Origin: Oscillospiraceae bacterium
GTDB lineage: Bacteria; Bacillota; Clostridia; Oscillospirales; Ruminococcaceae
NCBI GenBank assembly: GCA_009777725.1
Contig: WRLG01000013.1
Location: forward strand, 1-64,000
DNA length: 64,000 nucleotides
Direction of reading: 5' to 3'
Below the pieces are notes generated by a model. It was not told where the DNA came from. It did not search any database and worked only from the letters and a program-made list of their open reading frames with translations. Each line of letters starts with the position of its first letter. Positions within the stretch are counted from its first letter, which is position 1. This document shows, in pieces, positions 9,231 through 20,865 of the stretch. Made by a program: the position numbers and the translations under genes.

Positions 9231-9255
9231 ATTTGCGGAAAGGCGGTCTTGTAAA

Positions 9256-9990
9256 ATGAGTGTTGAAGGACCACGCATAGTATTGAAAATTTTGATTGGT
9301 GATTATACTTTATATGTAACAGAAACGATTGTTAACAGCTTTATCGTTGTCGCCCTGCTGTCGCTGCTGGCTGTTTGGCTGGGGAGCGGGCTCAAAAAGA
9401 ATCCCGATTCTAAAAAGCAGGCGTTTGCCGAGATGTTCGTCAGCTTTATGAACAAGCTTACCGATGAAAATCTGGGCGCGGGTTGCCGCATTTACGCGCC
9501 TTATCTTGCGGGGCTGTTCCTTTTCATATTTATAGGAGCGATTATAGGTTTGGTTGGATTGCGGGGAATTCCCTCGGATATAAGCGTTACCGCTACGCTG
9601 GCACTTATGACGGCGTGTATGATATTTTATAACAGCGTTAAGTCAAATACCTTTGTCGGGCATTTTAAAGGGCTTGCAAGCCCCCCCTTTATGCTGGCAC
9701 TTAATATACTGGGCGAATTTACAACACCTGCATCAATGGCGATTCGTCTGTTCGGAAACGTATCCAGCGGCTCTATTATAACCGCGCTGATATATGCCGC
9801 TCTGACAGGCGCGAGCGTTGCGGTTTACAAGCTTTTGGGGATGGCTTTTGATACATACTATTTCAATATCTTTCAAGTCGGCGTGCCCGCTGTTCTTTCA
9901 ATATATTTTGACTTATTTGCCGGTTGCGTACAGGCTTACGTGTTTATAAATCTTACAATGGCTTACATAAGAAACGCAGGAAGCGATTAA
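9256..9990 (+). CDS. atpB: F-type ATP synthase subunit a
   Basis: Subunit a forms the ion half-channels beside the c-ring. The 244 residues carry five or six membrane helices. The essential arginine is in SMAIRLFGNVSSG near residue 174, and the last helices contain the usual conserved polar residues (FDLFAGCVQAYVFINLTMAYI). A GGAAAGG site precedes the ATG. With the c subunit showing a sodium-type site, this is probably the stator of a Na+-coupled enzyme, though subunit a alone does not prove it. Confidence 0.95.
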   Translation: MSVEGPRIVLKILIGDYTLYVTETIVNSFIVVALLSLLAVWLGSGLKKNPDSKKQAFAEMFVSFMNKLTDENLGAGCRIYAPYLAGLFLFIFIGAIIGLVGLRGIPSDISVTATLALMTACMIFYNSVKSNTFVGHFKGLASPPFMLALNILGEFTTPASMAIRLFGNVSSGSIITALIYAALTGASVAVYKLLGMAFDTYYFNIFQVGVPAVLSIYFDLFAGCVQAYVFINLTMAYIRNAGSD

Positions 9991-10066
9991 GTTTTACTTG
10001 GGCTTTGAGGTTAATAAATAACCGTAAAATTAGACGGTTAGTTATTATAAATTACATAAAATGTAA

Positions 10067-10366
<300 letters not shown>

Positions 10367-10423
10367 GGTTGAAAGTTGCGCGGAATTTAAACGCGATAAC
10401 CGAGAAAGGAAGGTCATGGGTAA

Positions 10424-10927
10424 ATGGAATATTTAGGCTTTATGTCGTTTGACCCTGTTACGATTGCAGGTACGCTTCTTAACACCTTAATCCTGTTCTA
10501 TATGTATAAGCGTTTCCTTTTTGATAAAGTAAACGCCCTTTTGGACGCGCGGAACAGCGAGGTCTCCAAGACCTATGAGGAGGCTGACAGCGCGCTCGAA
10601 AACGCCAAAAAAATGGAAAAGGACTACGAAGAAAAGCTATTAGCCGCCAAAGAGGAATCCGCTGAAATAGTTAGGAAGGCGACCAATAAAGCGCAGGGCA
10701 GATATGATGAAATTTTAAGCGAGGCTAATGAGGATTCGCGCAGAATTATCGAAAAAGCCAACTCTGACATGGAACTGGAAAAGAAGCGCGCCGTGAATCA
10801 AATCAAGGATGAAATCTCGGATATTGCCGTATCAATCGCGGAAAGGGTCGTTTCCAAGGAAATCGATGCTTCCCTGCATGAAAGGCTTATTGATGATTTT
10901 ATAAGGGAAATCGGTGATGCGTCATGA
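10424..10927 (+). CDS. atpF: F-type ATP synthase subunit b
   Basis: The b subunit is the peripheral stalk. The 167-residue protein has one N-terminal membrane helix (about residues 11-30), then a long charged coiled coil rich in Glu, Lys and Ala, ending in ERVVSKEID as in other b subunits. It overlaps atpH by four bases (ATGA), so the stalk subunits are translationally coupled. Complete. Confidence 0.95.
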   Translation: MEYLGFMSFDPVTIAGTLLNTLILFYMYKRFLFDKVNALLDARNSEVSKTYEEADSALENAKKMEKDYEEKLLAAKEESAEIVRKATNKAQGRYDEILSEANEDSRRIIEKANSDMELEKKRAVNQIKDEISDIAVSIAERVVSKEIDASLHERLIDDFIREIGDAS

Positions 10928-11466
10928 CAAGCAATATAGAAAAGATTTATTCCGAGGCATTGTTCTCACTGGCGTCGGAGCAGGGACGCGCCGACGCGGT
11001 AAACGCCGAGCTTGCGTTGCTCTCAAAAATATTCGAGTCGCACCCGGATATGGTTAAGGTTTTAAACGCCCCGACAATAGACGGCGAAGAAAAGGCGGAT
11101 TTTATAGAAAAGGTTTTCAAAGGAAGAACCTCTGAAATTACATATAATTTTATACGCCTTATTACCGATAAAAAACGCGCTTCCTATCTGTCGGCTATTT
11201 CGGAAAGCTTTAAAGACCGCGTTAACGATATGAAGAATATCGTTGAGATTAAGGTGACAAGTGCGAGCCCGCTTAATGAAGGCGCGCGTTCAAGGTTAAA
11301 GACCGCGCTTGAGGCTTCTTATAACAAGAGCGTTATTTTAGAAGAAGCCGTAGACCCCGAAATTTTGGGCGGTATTGTCGTCAGCTACGGTAACACGCTG
11401 CTGGACGGGTCGGTAAAGACAAAGCTTCAGACTATGCGTAATCAGTTGAAAAACACGATGGCGTAA
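10924..11466 (+). CDS. atpH: F-type ATP synthase subunit delta
   Basis: Delta joins the peripheral stalk to the top of F1. The 180 residues show the six-helix N-terminal domain ([15 protein letters not shown] at the start) and the C-terminal signature [22 protein letters not shown]. Length and order are standard. It overlaps atpF and lies 22 bases before atpA, which has its own GGAAGGA ribosome site. Confidence 0.96.
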   Translation: MTSNIEKIYSEALFSLASEQGRADAVNAELALLSKIFESHPDMVKVLNAPTIDGEEKADFIEKVFKGRTSEITYNFIRLITDKKRASYLSAISESFKDRVNDMKNIVEIKVTSASPLNEGARSRLKTALEASYNKSVILEEAVDPEILGGIVVSYGNTLLDGSVKTKLQTMRNQLKNTMA

Positions 11467-11488
11467 TAGCTCTACTATACGGGAAGGA

Positions 11489-13072
11489 ATGATGAACTTA
11501 ATGGATTTGCGACCTGATGAAATTACCGGTATCATTAAAGAACAGATTAAAAATTACAGCTCAAAAATTGAGCTTGCCGACACGGGAACGGTCGTCACTA
11601 TCGGCGATGGCATAGCGCGGCTGCACGGGCTGGAAAAGTGTATGGCGGGCGAGCTTTTAGAGTTTGACGACGGCGTTCAGGCAATGGCTCTTAATCTGGA
11701 GCAAGGTTTTGTCGGAGCGGTTATGCTGGGCTCTGACGCAAAAATTAAAGAGGGAGACTCCGCGAAGCGAACGGGTACGGTTGTTTCCATCCCCGTAGGC
11801 GATGGCGTTTTAGGCAGAGTAGTAAACTCTCTCGGGCATCCGATTGACGGCTTGGGTGAAATAGTAGCCGAGGATACCATGCCCTTGGAAAGATTAGCAC
11901 CCGGTATTATCACGCGGCAATCGGTAAACAGACCGCTTCAAACCGGTATTAAAGCTATAGACTCAATGATTCCGGTCGGCAGAGGTCAGCGCGAACTGAT
12001 TATCGGCGACAGGCAGACGGGTAAAACCGCAATTTCGCTGGATACCATCATTAACCAAAAGGGACAAGATGTTATCTGCATTTATGTTGCGATAGGGCAA
12101 AAGCGTTCTACTGTGGCAAATGTGGTTGAAACGCTGAAAAAGGCGGGAGCTATGGATTATTCCGTAGTCGTATCGGCGACCGCTTCCGAGCTTGCTCCTC
12201 TGCAATATATCGCGCCTTACACAGGCTGTGCCATAGGCGAGTATTTCTTAGAGCAAGGCAAGGATGTGCTCTGTATTTATGATGACCTCTCCAAGCACGC
12301 CGTAGCGTACAGAACACTCTCTCTTTTGCTTAAACGTCCTCCGGGGCGCGAAGCGTATCCGGGCGATGTTTTCTACCTCCATTCACGCCTTTTGGAGCGC
12401 GCCTGCTGCTTGAACGTGGAATATTACAGCAATAAGTACGGTGCGGATTTCATAAGTAATTATGAGAAAAAATACAATAAGAAATTTGTGGGCGGTTCTT
12501 TGACAGCACTTCCCGTAATTGAAACGCAGGCGGGGGACGTCTCCGCGTATATCCCGACAAATGTAATTTCAATAACGGACGGGCAGATTTTTCTTGAAAC
12601 CGACCTTTTCAACGCAGGGCAACGTCCTGCCGTTAACCCGGGTATTTCCGTATCGCGTGTTGGCGGAGCGGCGCAGATTAAGGCTATGAAAAGGGTTTCG
12701 GGTTCGCTGAAGCTTACCTACTCTCAGTACAGAGAGCTTCAGACCTTTGCCCAATTCGGCTCAGACCTTGATAAGGACACGAAGATGCGGCTTGCATTGG
12801 GAGAGCGCGTTGTTGAAGTCTTGAAGCAGAACAAAAATTCGCCTCTGAAGGTTGAGGAGCAGGTAGTGATTATCTACGCTGTTACTAACAGGTATTTAAG
12901 GGATATTGAAATCAGCCGGATAGGCGAATTTGAGAGCGAACTGCTTCGGCATGTCGGCGAATCACATCCGGGCATATATGAATCCATTAAAACCACAGGC
13001 GATTTGACTAAGGATAACGAAACAGCCCTCAAGGATGTTTTGAGCGACTTTGTCAAAAAGTTTAACGGATAG
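11489..13072 (+). CDS. atpA: F-type ATP synthase subunit alpha
   Basis: Alpha is the non-catalytic nucleotide-binding subunit of F1. Its 527 residues contain the Walker A motif [10 protein letters not shown] near residue 170, the alpha-specific signature region [17 protein letters not shown], and a C-terminal helical domain. The start is ATG 11489, with a second ATG at the next codon. Unusually, 290 bases including a complete inverted-repeat element separate it from atpG, where the operon would normally continue within about 50 bases. Confidence 0.97.
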   Translation: MMNLMDLRPDEITGIIKEQIKNYSSKIELADTGTVVTIGDGIARLHGLEKCMAGELLEFDDGVQAMALNLEQGFVGAVMLGSDAKIKEGDSAKRTGTVVSIPVGDGVLGRVVNSLGHPIDGLGEIVAEDTMPLERLAPGIITRQSVNRPLQTGIKAIDSMIPVGRGQRELIIGDRQTGKTAISLDTIINQKGQDVICIYVAIGQKRSTVANVVETLKKAGAMDYSVVVSATASELAPLQYIAPYTGCAIGEYFLEQGKDVLCIYDDLSKHAVAYRTLSLLLKRPPGREAYPGDVFYLHSRLLERACCLNVEYYSNKYGADFISNYEKKYNKKFVGGSLTALPVIETQAGDVSAYIPTNVISITDGQIFLETDLFNAGQRPAVNPGISVSRVGGAAQIKAMKRVSGSLKLTYSQYRELQTFAQFGSDLDKDTKMRLALGERVVEVLKQNKNSPLKVEEQVVIIYAVTNRYLRDIEISRIGEFESELLRHVGESHPGIYESIKTTGDLTKDNETALKDVLSDFVKKFNG

Positions 13073-13085
13073 TTAAATATACATT

Positions 13086-13244
13086 AGGAACTGTTTAGAA
13101 ATAAGTTGATTATTTATCCGCAGGATTTTTGTCGTTAGGCTAGGCAAAAATCCGCAGAAATACGAGTGTATTTCAAGGATTTTTAACAACGCATAACGGT
13201 AAAAAGACAAGGATAAATGAGCAAATTATTTCTAAACAGTTCCT
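13086..13244. mobile_element. 159-bp miniature inverted-repeat element inside the atp operon
   Basis: The ends are perfect 19-base inverted repeats, AGGAACTGTTTAGAAATAA at 13086-13104 and its complement at 13226-13244. Imperfect pairing continues inward for about 15 more bases (ATTTATCC against GGATAAAT). A second internal inverted pair, GGATTTTTG with CAAAAATCC, lies near 13122-13156. There is no coding capacity. Size and symmetry fit a MITE, a non-autonomous transposon derivative. No clear target duplication is seen, so the insertion mechanism is unknown. It is transcribed with the operon and would fold into a long hairpin in the mRNA. Confidence 0.8.
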
Positions 13245-13290
13245 TGTTTATAATTGATTAGGCGGAGCGTATCCGACGGAGCATATTCAG

Positions 13291-13316
13291 CGGAGAGTAA
13301 GAACTCCCGCTGAAAC
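13291..13316 (+). repeat. Small hairpin in the atpG leader
   Basis: TCAGCGGAG and CTCCCGCTGA can pair, with one bulge, around an AGTAAGAA loop. It lies between the MITE and the atpG ribosome site and lacks a T run, so it may be an mRNA processing or stability structure rather than a terminator. Confidence 0.4.
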
Positions 13317-13362
13317 TCCAAACTCTCGTTAAGTAGTATATTAACGGAAAGGAAGGATTCAT

Positions 13363-14229
13363 TTGGCTTCCGGCAATATGAAAGAAATAAAGCGTCGAAT
13401 TAAAAGCGTTGAGTCCACCAAGCAAATCACCAAGGCAATGCAGCTGGTAGCTTCCTCAAAATTAAAAAAAGCAAAAAATAAGGCAGACCAAGCGCGCCCT
13501 TATTTTAATGCTTTGTACAATACCATGCAGGAAATACAATCCGAAAACGCGGATTTCTTCTCGGAATATATCGAGAAAAGAGCAGAAACCAAAACCGCGC
13601 TCCTTATTGTCATATCGGGCGACAGGGGGTTGGCGGGCGGTTTTAATTCTAACATCTTTAAAATGGCGCAGTCAAGAATCAATGAGCTGAAGGAAGCGGG
13701 GACGGAGATTAAAATCGTTGCCATAGGTAAGAAATCCGTTGAATATTACACGAAAAGAGGATTTGTTCTGCTTGGCTCTCATGTTTCCGTAGGAGAGCAT
13801 CTGACTATGGAGGATGCAGCCGCTATGGCGGATTCGCTTTCAAGCTCCTACATTAACGGGGAATTTGACGAGGTTGAGATTTTTTATACCAAATATGTCT
13901 CGCCTATCGCTCAGCTGGCGGAGCAAAAATCGTTGCTTCCCTTAAAAATTGATTCTGAGAAGCCGAAATATAAAATTTTGACCATTTACGAGCCTACGGC
14001 GCAAGAGGTTTTCAATGAAATTGTGCCGAAATATATCACGGGAGTTATTTACTGCGCGGTATCTGACAGCTTCGCGGCTGAGCAAGCGGCGAGGCGCATG
14101 GCGATGGAAAGCGCGACCGACAACGCGGACGCGATGATTTCCGACCTGTCGCTAAAATACAATCGCGCCCGTCAAGCTTCAATTACCCAAGAAATCAATG
14201 AGATAGTAGGCGGAGCGGCAGGGCTTTAG
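13363..14229 (+). CDS. atpG: F-type ATP synthase subunit gamma
   Basis: Gamma is the central shaft turning inside F1. The 288 residues start MASGNMKEIKRRIKSVEST and end QEINEIVGGAAGL, the two terminal helices that form the coiled coil. The middle has SGDRGLAGGFN. The start is TTG 13363, six bases after GGAAGG; this restores the family's usual MAS-M-EIKRRI beginning, whereas the first ATG (13378) would cut it. The MITE lies just upstream, so gamma may be expressed separately from alpha in strength. Confidence 0.96.
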   Translation: MASGNMKEIKRRIKSVESTKQITKAMQLVASSKLKKAKNKADQARPYFNALYNTMQEIQSENADFFSEYIEKRAETKTALLIVISGDRGLAGGFNSNIFKMAQSRINELKEAGTEIKIVAIGKKSVEYYTKRGFVLLGSHVSVGEHLTMEDAAAMADSLSSSYINGEFDEVEIFYTKYVSPIAQLAEQKSLLPLKIDSEKPKYKILTIYEPTAQEVFNEIVPKYITGVIYCAVSDSFAAEQAARRMAMESATDNADAMISDLSLKYNRARQASITQEINEIVGGAAGL

Positions 14230-15736
<1,507 letters not shown>

Positions 15737-15757
15737 GCGGAAAGGGTGGTACTACAT

Positions 15758-16033
15758 ATGGCTGCAACGTATGCTTTGAAGGTGTTAACGCCCGAAACGA
15801 AGTTTTTCGATGATGAAGCAACGCAAATTTCAATCAGAACAACCGTTGGCGACCTCGGTATTCTTGCGAACCACTACAGCCTTGCGGCAATTGTAAAGCC
15901 GGGCAAGATGAAGATAATGCGGAAAGACGGAGCTTGGCGCACAGCCGAAATCTCATCGGGCATTATTAAGGTTGGCAAAAACAGCGTGACGGTTCTGATT
16001 GACAACGCGGAGTGGGAAAAAGAAAGCAAGTGA
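15758..16033 (+). CDS. atpC: F-type ATP synthase subunit epsilon, short form without C-terminal helices
   Basis: Epsilon joins the rotor shaft to the c-ring. With ATG 15758 as start (GGGTGG eight bases upstream) the protein has 91 residues: YALKVLTPETKFFDDEA, then TTVGDLGILANHYSLAAIVKPG, the beta-sandwich domain. Usual epsilons have about 130-140 residues, the last 45 forming the helical hairpin that inhibits ATP hydrolysis. That hairpin is absent, and the stop is followed at once by a terminator, so this looks like the natural end. GTG 15746 would add four residues. Confidence 0.93.
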   Translation: MAATYALKVLTPETKFFDDEATQISIRTTVGDLGILANHYSLAAIVKPGKMKIMRKDGAWRTAEISSGIIKVGKNSVTVLIDNAEWEKESK

Positions 16034-16060
16034 ACCGCGAGCCGCTGAAAGCTAAAAAAT

Positions 16061-16100
16061 ATAAAAAACCATACCGCAGTTTTAGCGGTATGGTTTTTTT
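16061..16100. terminator. Bidirectional terminator between atpC and khpA
   Basis: ACCATACCGC (16068-16077) pairs perfectly with GCGGTATGGT (16085-16094). There are six or more T after it on the plus strand and six A before it, which serve as a T run for the minus strand. It separates the converging atp and SRP/S16 operons. Confidence 0.9.
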
Positions 16101-16121
16101 ACTATAACTGATAAGTTCAAA

Positions 16122-16355
16122 TTAATCAATCTCAACCATAATCTTTTGGTTAATTCTGCCCGCTCCCGCGCGCATTACGGTTCTTATAGCTTTAGCGATT
16201 CTCCCCTGCTTGCCGATAACCCGACCCATGTCGGAGGGAGCAACGTGCAGGTGATAAACGACAACGCCGCTGCTATCAGGCTCGTCAACGTCAACAGAAA
16301 CGGCATCGGCATCCTCTACAAGACCGTTCACTATAGCGAGCAACAGTTCCTTCAT
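16122..16355 (-). CDS. khpA: KH-domain RNA-binding protein
   Basis: KhpA-type proteins are small single-KH RNA binders that act with KhpB in RNA metabolism and cell growth. The 77 residues contain the KH loop GRVIGKQGRIAKAIR (GxxG) near residue 43 and end KIMVEID. It follows rpsP by 41 bases on the minus strand, as in many Firmicutes where the pair precedes rimM and trmD; those two are not next door here. AAGGAGA precedes the ATG. Confidence 0.93.
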   Translation of the reverse strand: MKELLLAIVNGLVEDADAVSVDVDEPDSSGVVVYHLHVAPSDMGRVIGKQGRIAKAIRTVMRAGAGRINQKIMVEID

Positions 16356-16396
16356 TAAAACATCTCCTTTTCAATGGTGATTCAACGAGAGAGATT

Positions 16397-16645
16397 CTAA
16401 ACAGACTTAATTCCCTGTTTTTCCAGCAATCTTTTCACGGTATCGGTAGGCTGTGCGCCGTTTGCCATCCACTTTTTTGCCTTTTCCTCATCAATTTTGA
16501 TTACGGAGGGGTCTTTAGTGGAATCATAGTAACCGATTTCTTCAATAAACCTGCCGTCACGCGGGTATCTTGAATCCGCCACCACAATTCTGTAGAAGGG
16601 GGCTTTTTTTGCGCCCATCCTCCTAAGTCTGATTTTTACTGCCAT
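16397..16645 (-). CDS. rpsP: 30S ribosomal protein S16
   Basis: S16 is a small assembly protein of the 30S subunit. The 82 residues begin with the diagnostic [26 protein letters not shown] region and contain the [10 protein letters not shown] segment. GGAAAGG lies before the ATG. It stands between the small membrane-protein gene and khpA in the ffh operon. Confidence 0.98.
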   Translation of the reverse strand: MAVKIRLRRMGAKKAPFYRIVVADSRYPRDGRFIEEIGYYDSTKDPSVIKIDEEKAKKWMANGAQPTDTVKRLLEKQGIKSV

Positions 16646-16692
16646 ATATATTACCTTTCCTTTCCGCAGTCTTTTGACCGCATTATATTATA

Positions 16693-16890
16693 CTAACTGA
16701 TAAACACGCCGAATAAGACAAGAAGAATACCTAAAACCGCAAATCCGACACGCATTACAGTACGAGAGCCTTTATGAAAAAAATGCCTCTGCCGCGCCAT
16801 GCTTTTAAAGTACCAATCCCAATTAAAGACAGCCGCTAAAATATTAAAAACACCGACCGCCGTAAACAAAACAAAATATAAATAATCCAT
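16693..16890 (-). CDS. Small two-helix membrane protein, Imm17-like
   Basis: From ATG 16890 the protein has 65 residues: a first hydrophobic helix, a NWDWYF segment, a basic loop with RQRHFF and SRTVMRVG, and a second helix. The NWDWYF / arginine / glycine-helix pattern resembles the Imm17 family, named as immunity proteins but found widely without toxins. TTG 16911, six bases after the ffh stop, would add seven residues; neither start has a strong ribosome site. It lies between ffh and rpsP, normally neighbours. A role in membrane insertion is only a guess from context. Confidence 0.6.
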   Translation of the reverse strand: MDYLYFVLFTAVGVFNILAAVFNWDWYFKSMARQRHFFHKGSRTVMRVGFAVLGILLVLFGVFIS

Positions 16891-16916
16891 GCTTCTGCCG
16901 CGTCGCAACAATTCAT

Positions 16917-18287
16917 CTAAAATTCTAACGGCGGAAAGCCTCCCCCCATCATGCCGGGCGGCATTCTAAGCTTATTCCTTTTTCCCTTTTGGTTTTTGCC
17001 CAAAACGCCCATCTGCTTCATTAGCTTTTGCATTTCTTCAAATTGTTTAAGCAGGCGGTTTACATCTGTGACGGTGTTGCCGCTTCCCGAGGCAATCCGC
17101 TTTTTTCGGGACGGATTTACCAAGGAGGGCTTTGCGCGCTCGGCGGGGGTCATCGAAAGGATAATCGCCTCAACTCTGGTAAGCTGATTATCGTCAATGT
17201 CTGCATCGCTCAATTTATCGCCCAAGCCCGGCAACATTCCGAGCACCTGCTTTAACGGACCCATTTTTTTGATTTGCTTCATCTGCTCCAAAAGGTCGGT
17301 TAAATCAAATGAGTTTTCCTTCAAACGCTTTTCAAGCTTGTCGGTGTTTACTTCATCAAAATTTACCTGCGCTTTTTCAATTAAGGTGAGAATATCGCCC
17401 ATCCCTAAAATCCGCGACGCCATTCTCTCCGGGTGAAACTGCTCGAAATCCTCCAGCTTTTCGCCCATCCCTACAAACTTTATCGGCTTTCCCGTAACCG
17501 CCAGCACGGACAATGCCGCACCGCCGCGTGTGTCCGAATCAAGCTTTGACATAAGAACGCTGTCAATCCCCAACGCCTCGTCGAAGGATTTCGCAATGTT
17601 AACGGCATCCTGCCCCGTCATAGCATCAACGACAAGCATGATTTCGTGGGGAGCGGTTTCGGATTTTATGGTTTTCAGCTCACCCATCAGTGCCTCGTCA
17701 ATGTGAAGCCGCCCTGCGGTATCGAGTATAACTATATCGTTGCCGTAATCCTTGGCGTGTTTTACGGCTTCGCGCGCTATGGTTACGGGGTTGATTTGAC
17801 CCATCTCAAATACCTTGACCTCAGCTCGTTCACCAACGACTTTAAGCTGATTGATTGCCGCCGGACGATATATATCACACGCTACAAGTAACGGGCGTTT
17901 CCCCATATTTTTGAAAAATTTGGCAAGCTTTGCCGCGTGGGTGGTTTTACCCGAGCCTTGAAGTCCGCACATCATTATAATGCAGGGCGGCTTGGATGGG
18001 GTGTTAATCCGCGCATTGCTTTCACCCATCAGCGAAATAAGCTCATCGTTGACGATTTTGACAACCTGCTGCCCCGGCGTTAAGCTTGTCAAAACCTCCT
18101 CGCCTACGGCGCGTTCCGACACCTTTCCTACAAAGTCCTTGACGACCTTGTAGTTTACGTCAGCCTCCAGCAGAGCCAGCCGCACCTCGCGCATAGCCTC
18201 CTTAACGTCCTTCTCGTCAAGCACGCCCCTGCTCTTCAAACGCTTAAACACATTGTTAAGCTTTTCGGATAGTCCCTCAAACGCCAT
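16917..18287 (-). CDS. ffh: Signal recognition particle GTPase Ffh (SRP54)
   Basis: Ffh binds signal sequences and, with SRP RNA, delivers ribosomes to FtsY at the membrane. The 456 residues have the N domain, the GTPase G domain with GLQGSGKTTHAAK near residue 109, DTAGRLH and SKLDSDTRGGA, and a methionine-rich M domain ending MPPGMMGGGFPP. The M domain carries the RNA-binding SGSGNTVTDVNRLLKQF. GGGGTG precedes the ATG. Its RNA partner is encoded at 47.9 kb. It follows ylxM by 110 AT-rich bases. Confidence 0.97.
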   Translation of the reverse strand: MAFEGLSEKLNNVFKRLKSRGVLDEKDVKEAMREVRLALLEADVNYKVVKDFVGKVSERAVGEEVLTSLTPGQQVVKIVNDELISLMGESNARINTPSKPPCIIMMCGLQGSGKTTHAAKLAKFFKNMGKRPLLVACDIYRPAAINQLKVVGERAEVKVFEMGQINPVTIAREAVKHAKDYGNDIVILDTAGRLHIDEALMGELKTIKSETAPHEIMLVVDAMTGQDAVNIAKSFDEALGIDSVLMSKLDSDTRGGAALSVLAVTGKPIKFVGMGEKLEDFEQFHPERMASRILGMGDILTLIEKAQVNFDEVNTDKLEKRLKENSFDLTDLLEQMKQIKKMGPLKQVLGMLPGLGDKLSDADIDDNQLTRVEAIILSMTPAERAKPSLVNPSRKKRIASGSGNTVTDVNRLLKQFEEMQKLMKQMGVLGKNQKGKRNKLRMPPGMMGGGFPPLEF

Positions 18288-18397
18288 AGCAACACCCCCT
18301 TGTTAATCATTTGTTAATATTTAACGCTATTAATTAAACAGAAATTAAATATTAATTAACTGTTAATATTTAATAAAACCCGACAGTTATTTATTTG

Positions 18398-18772
18398 TCA
18401 AAAAAGCTCTTTGTTTTCATCTGCAAGCTTTACAAGGTATTCCGCACGCCTGTAAATAGCACGCGGATAGCCCAGATTCGCACATTCGCGCATTATATCG
18501 GCGCAGAGAACGCCAACCTCATCAATTATTTCGTAATACTTCTTGGATTTTTCGGCTAGGTGGAACTTTTCTTCCATTTCAAGCAAGGTTTGCTCGCCGC
18601 GCTTTATGCTGTCGCGCACCCCTTGTCTGGTAATTTTTGTATGTTCAGCGATTTCAGCAAGCGACAAATCTTCATTATAGTAAAGATTTACTGCCTCCTG
18701 CTGTTTTTCGGTAAGCATTTTTGAGTAATAGTCCAGCAATACAGAAATTTGCAGGTTTTTTTGAGGATTCAT
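18398..18772 (-). CDS. ylxM: YlxM-like helix-turn-helix protein upstream of ffh
   Basis: From ATG 18772 there are 124 residues with a sigma-70 region 4-like helix-turn-helix: MLTEKQQEAVNLYYNEDLS, then LAEIAEHTKITRQGVRDSIKR. That is the YlxM/p13 pattern. YlxM genes are almost always directly ahead of ffh and are thought to modulate the SRP pathway, by RNA binding or regulation. The open frame extends upstream to 18823, but GGAAAGGG fits 18772 better. It has a perfect promoter at 18880-18908. Confidence 0.88.
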   Translation of the reverse strand: MNPQKNLQISVLLDYYSKMLTEKQQEAVNLYYNEDLSLAEIAEHTKITRQGVRDSIKRGEQTLLEMEEKFHLAEKSKKYYEIIDEVGVLCADIMRECANLGYPRAIYRRAEYLVKLADENKELF

Positions 18773-18879
18773 CTGCCAATGCACACCCTTTCCGAAAGGA
18801 GTATGTTTTGTGTTTTTATACAAATTTTATACATAAAAGCTAATGATTCTCACATTCGTAAAGCACAATTACTTTACAT

Positions 18880-18908
18880 ATTATACACCATAAGGAGTTA
18901 TTTGTCAA
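18880..18908 (-). promoter_or_regulatory. Promoter of the ylxM-ffh-rpsP-khpA operon
   Basis: On the minus strand: TTGACA (18903-18908), 17 bases, TATAAT (18880-18885). Perfect consensus, about 108 bases before the ylxM start. Confidence 0.85.
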
Positions 18909-18968
18909 GTGTTTTTTTAAAGTTTATGTAAAAAATAATAAAAATGAATCAGAGAGGTAAATATTTTT

Positions 18969-19415
18969 ATGGAAATTGCTAAAATCGGCAGGGAAAACGC
19001 TGCGGTATATGCCCGCGCCCCTATAGGACTTTACGGCTACGCCACGGTATTTTTATTCGGGGGGATTATTTATTCGCTGATTGAGGTTTTGGCGCGGGGC
19101 TATACGCATTGGTCGATGACCGTAACGGGCGGGCTTTGCCTTTTGATTATGTTCCGGCATTTTACCGCTAACCCCGAAAAGAATATATTTAAAAAGTGCC
19201 TTTACGGCGCGCTTATTATTACGGCTCTTGAATTTGCCGCAGGCTGTATTGTGAACCTTTGGCTGGGCTGGGGGGTTTGGGATTACTCTAATCTTTATAT
19301 GAATGTTTTAGGGCAGATTTGCCTGCCTTTTATGGTTATATGGTACGGGCTTTCGTTTGCGGCGGTATGGATTTGCGATTTTTTAAACAAACAATTAACG
19401 CGGCGTTACTTTTAA
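18969..19415 (+). CDS. Four-helix membrane protein of the CmpB-like (PF06541) family
   Basis: The 148-residue protein has four membrane segments and the family landmarks GGIIYSLIEVLARGYTHWSM, LEFAAGCIVNL and VWDYSNLYMNVLGQICLPF. These occur in proteins labelled putative ABC transporter permease, usually without an adjacent ATPase; function is unproven. No ATPase lies nearby here either, so transport is not supported by context. A GAGAGG site lies about ten bases before the ATG. It stands alone, followed by the recombinase promoter. Confidence 0.8.
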   Translation: MEIAKIGRENAAVYARAPIGLYGYATVFLFGGIIYSLIEVLARGYTHWSMTVTGGLCLLIMFRHFTANPEKNIFKKCLYGALIITALEFAAGCIVNLWLGWGVWDYSNLYMNVLGQICLPFMVIWYGLSFAAVWICDFLNKQLTRRYF

Positions 19416-19426
19416 CGCCGTTTTAA

Positions 19427-20312
<886 letters not shown>

Positions 20313-20329
20313 GATGGAGGCGGACGTTT

Positions 20330-20854
20330 GTGTGGATTGTATTGATAATTATCGCAATTTTGATAATACCGATTATTAAGAAATGTATCAAAAAAGAACG
20401 CAGGGACATATTAAGTTATCAACGTAGGGTAGGTATTATAGACGAAGCAAGTTATTTCAAACAAATGAACGAGCTTAATTATGACTATGCTGATACGGAA
20501 AATGAATCTATCGCTCCCTTTATTTGGGGACTTTTAGGTTCTGCTTTAATGTTTTTGTGGACGTTCGGGACTATGTCTTTATATGATATTTTTTTGGTTG
20601 GTCCTTCTTTATGGTTCTGGATAATTACAATTTTTAATATTGCAATTATCGCTGTTGGCGCATTGGGAGCAATAAAAAGAAAAAAGAAATTATTTAAAGT
20701 TGCTATTGTTATGGTCATAATTGAAATAGGACTAATTATTTACCGATACTACGGTTCTTCATACCTACTCTTAAGCTTTATCAGAAGTTATGGTTTTTTT
20801 CATCTAATTTCAATGATATGCTTTATAAATGCGGCAAGAAGGGCGATTAAGTAA
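20330..20854 (+). CDS. Multi-pass membrane protein of unknown function
   Basis: The gene starts at GTG 20330, nine bases after GGAGG. The 174 residues have an N-terminal helix (WIVLIIIAILIIPII), a charged 35-residue segment containing YQRRVGIIDEASYFKQM, then four more hydrophobic segments. The short helical piece resembles the small SHOCT-like oligomerisation modules found beside membrane segments, but I cannot assign a family. It opens a three-gene accessory group and directly follows repeat copy 1. Confidence 0.7.
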   Translation: MWIVLIIIAILIIPIIKKCIKKERRDILSYQRRVGIIDEASYFKQMNELNYDYADTENESIAPFIWGLLGSALMFLWTFGTMSLYDIFLVGPSLWFWIITIFNIAIIAVGALGAIKRKKKLFKVAIVMVIIEIGLIIYRYYGSSYLLLSFIRSYGFFHLISMICFINAARRAIK

Positions 20855-20865
20855 GTATTATAACT

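Noticed and set aside
18749..18931. Plus-strand open frame upstream of the CmpB-like gene
   Set aside because: It is antisense to the ylxM leader and promoter and lacks a ribosome site.
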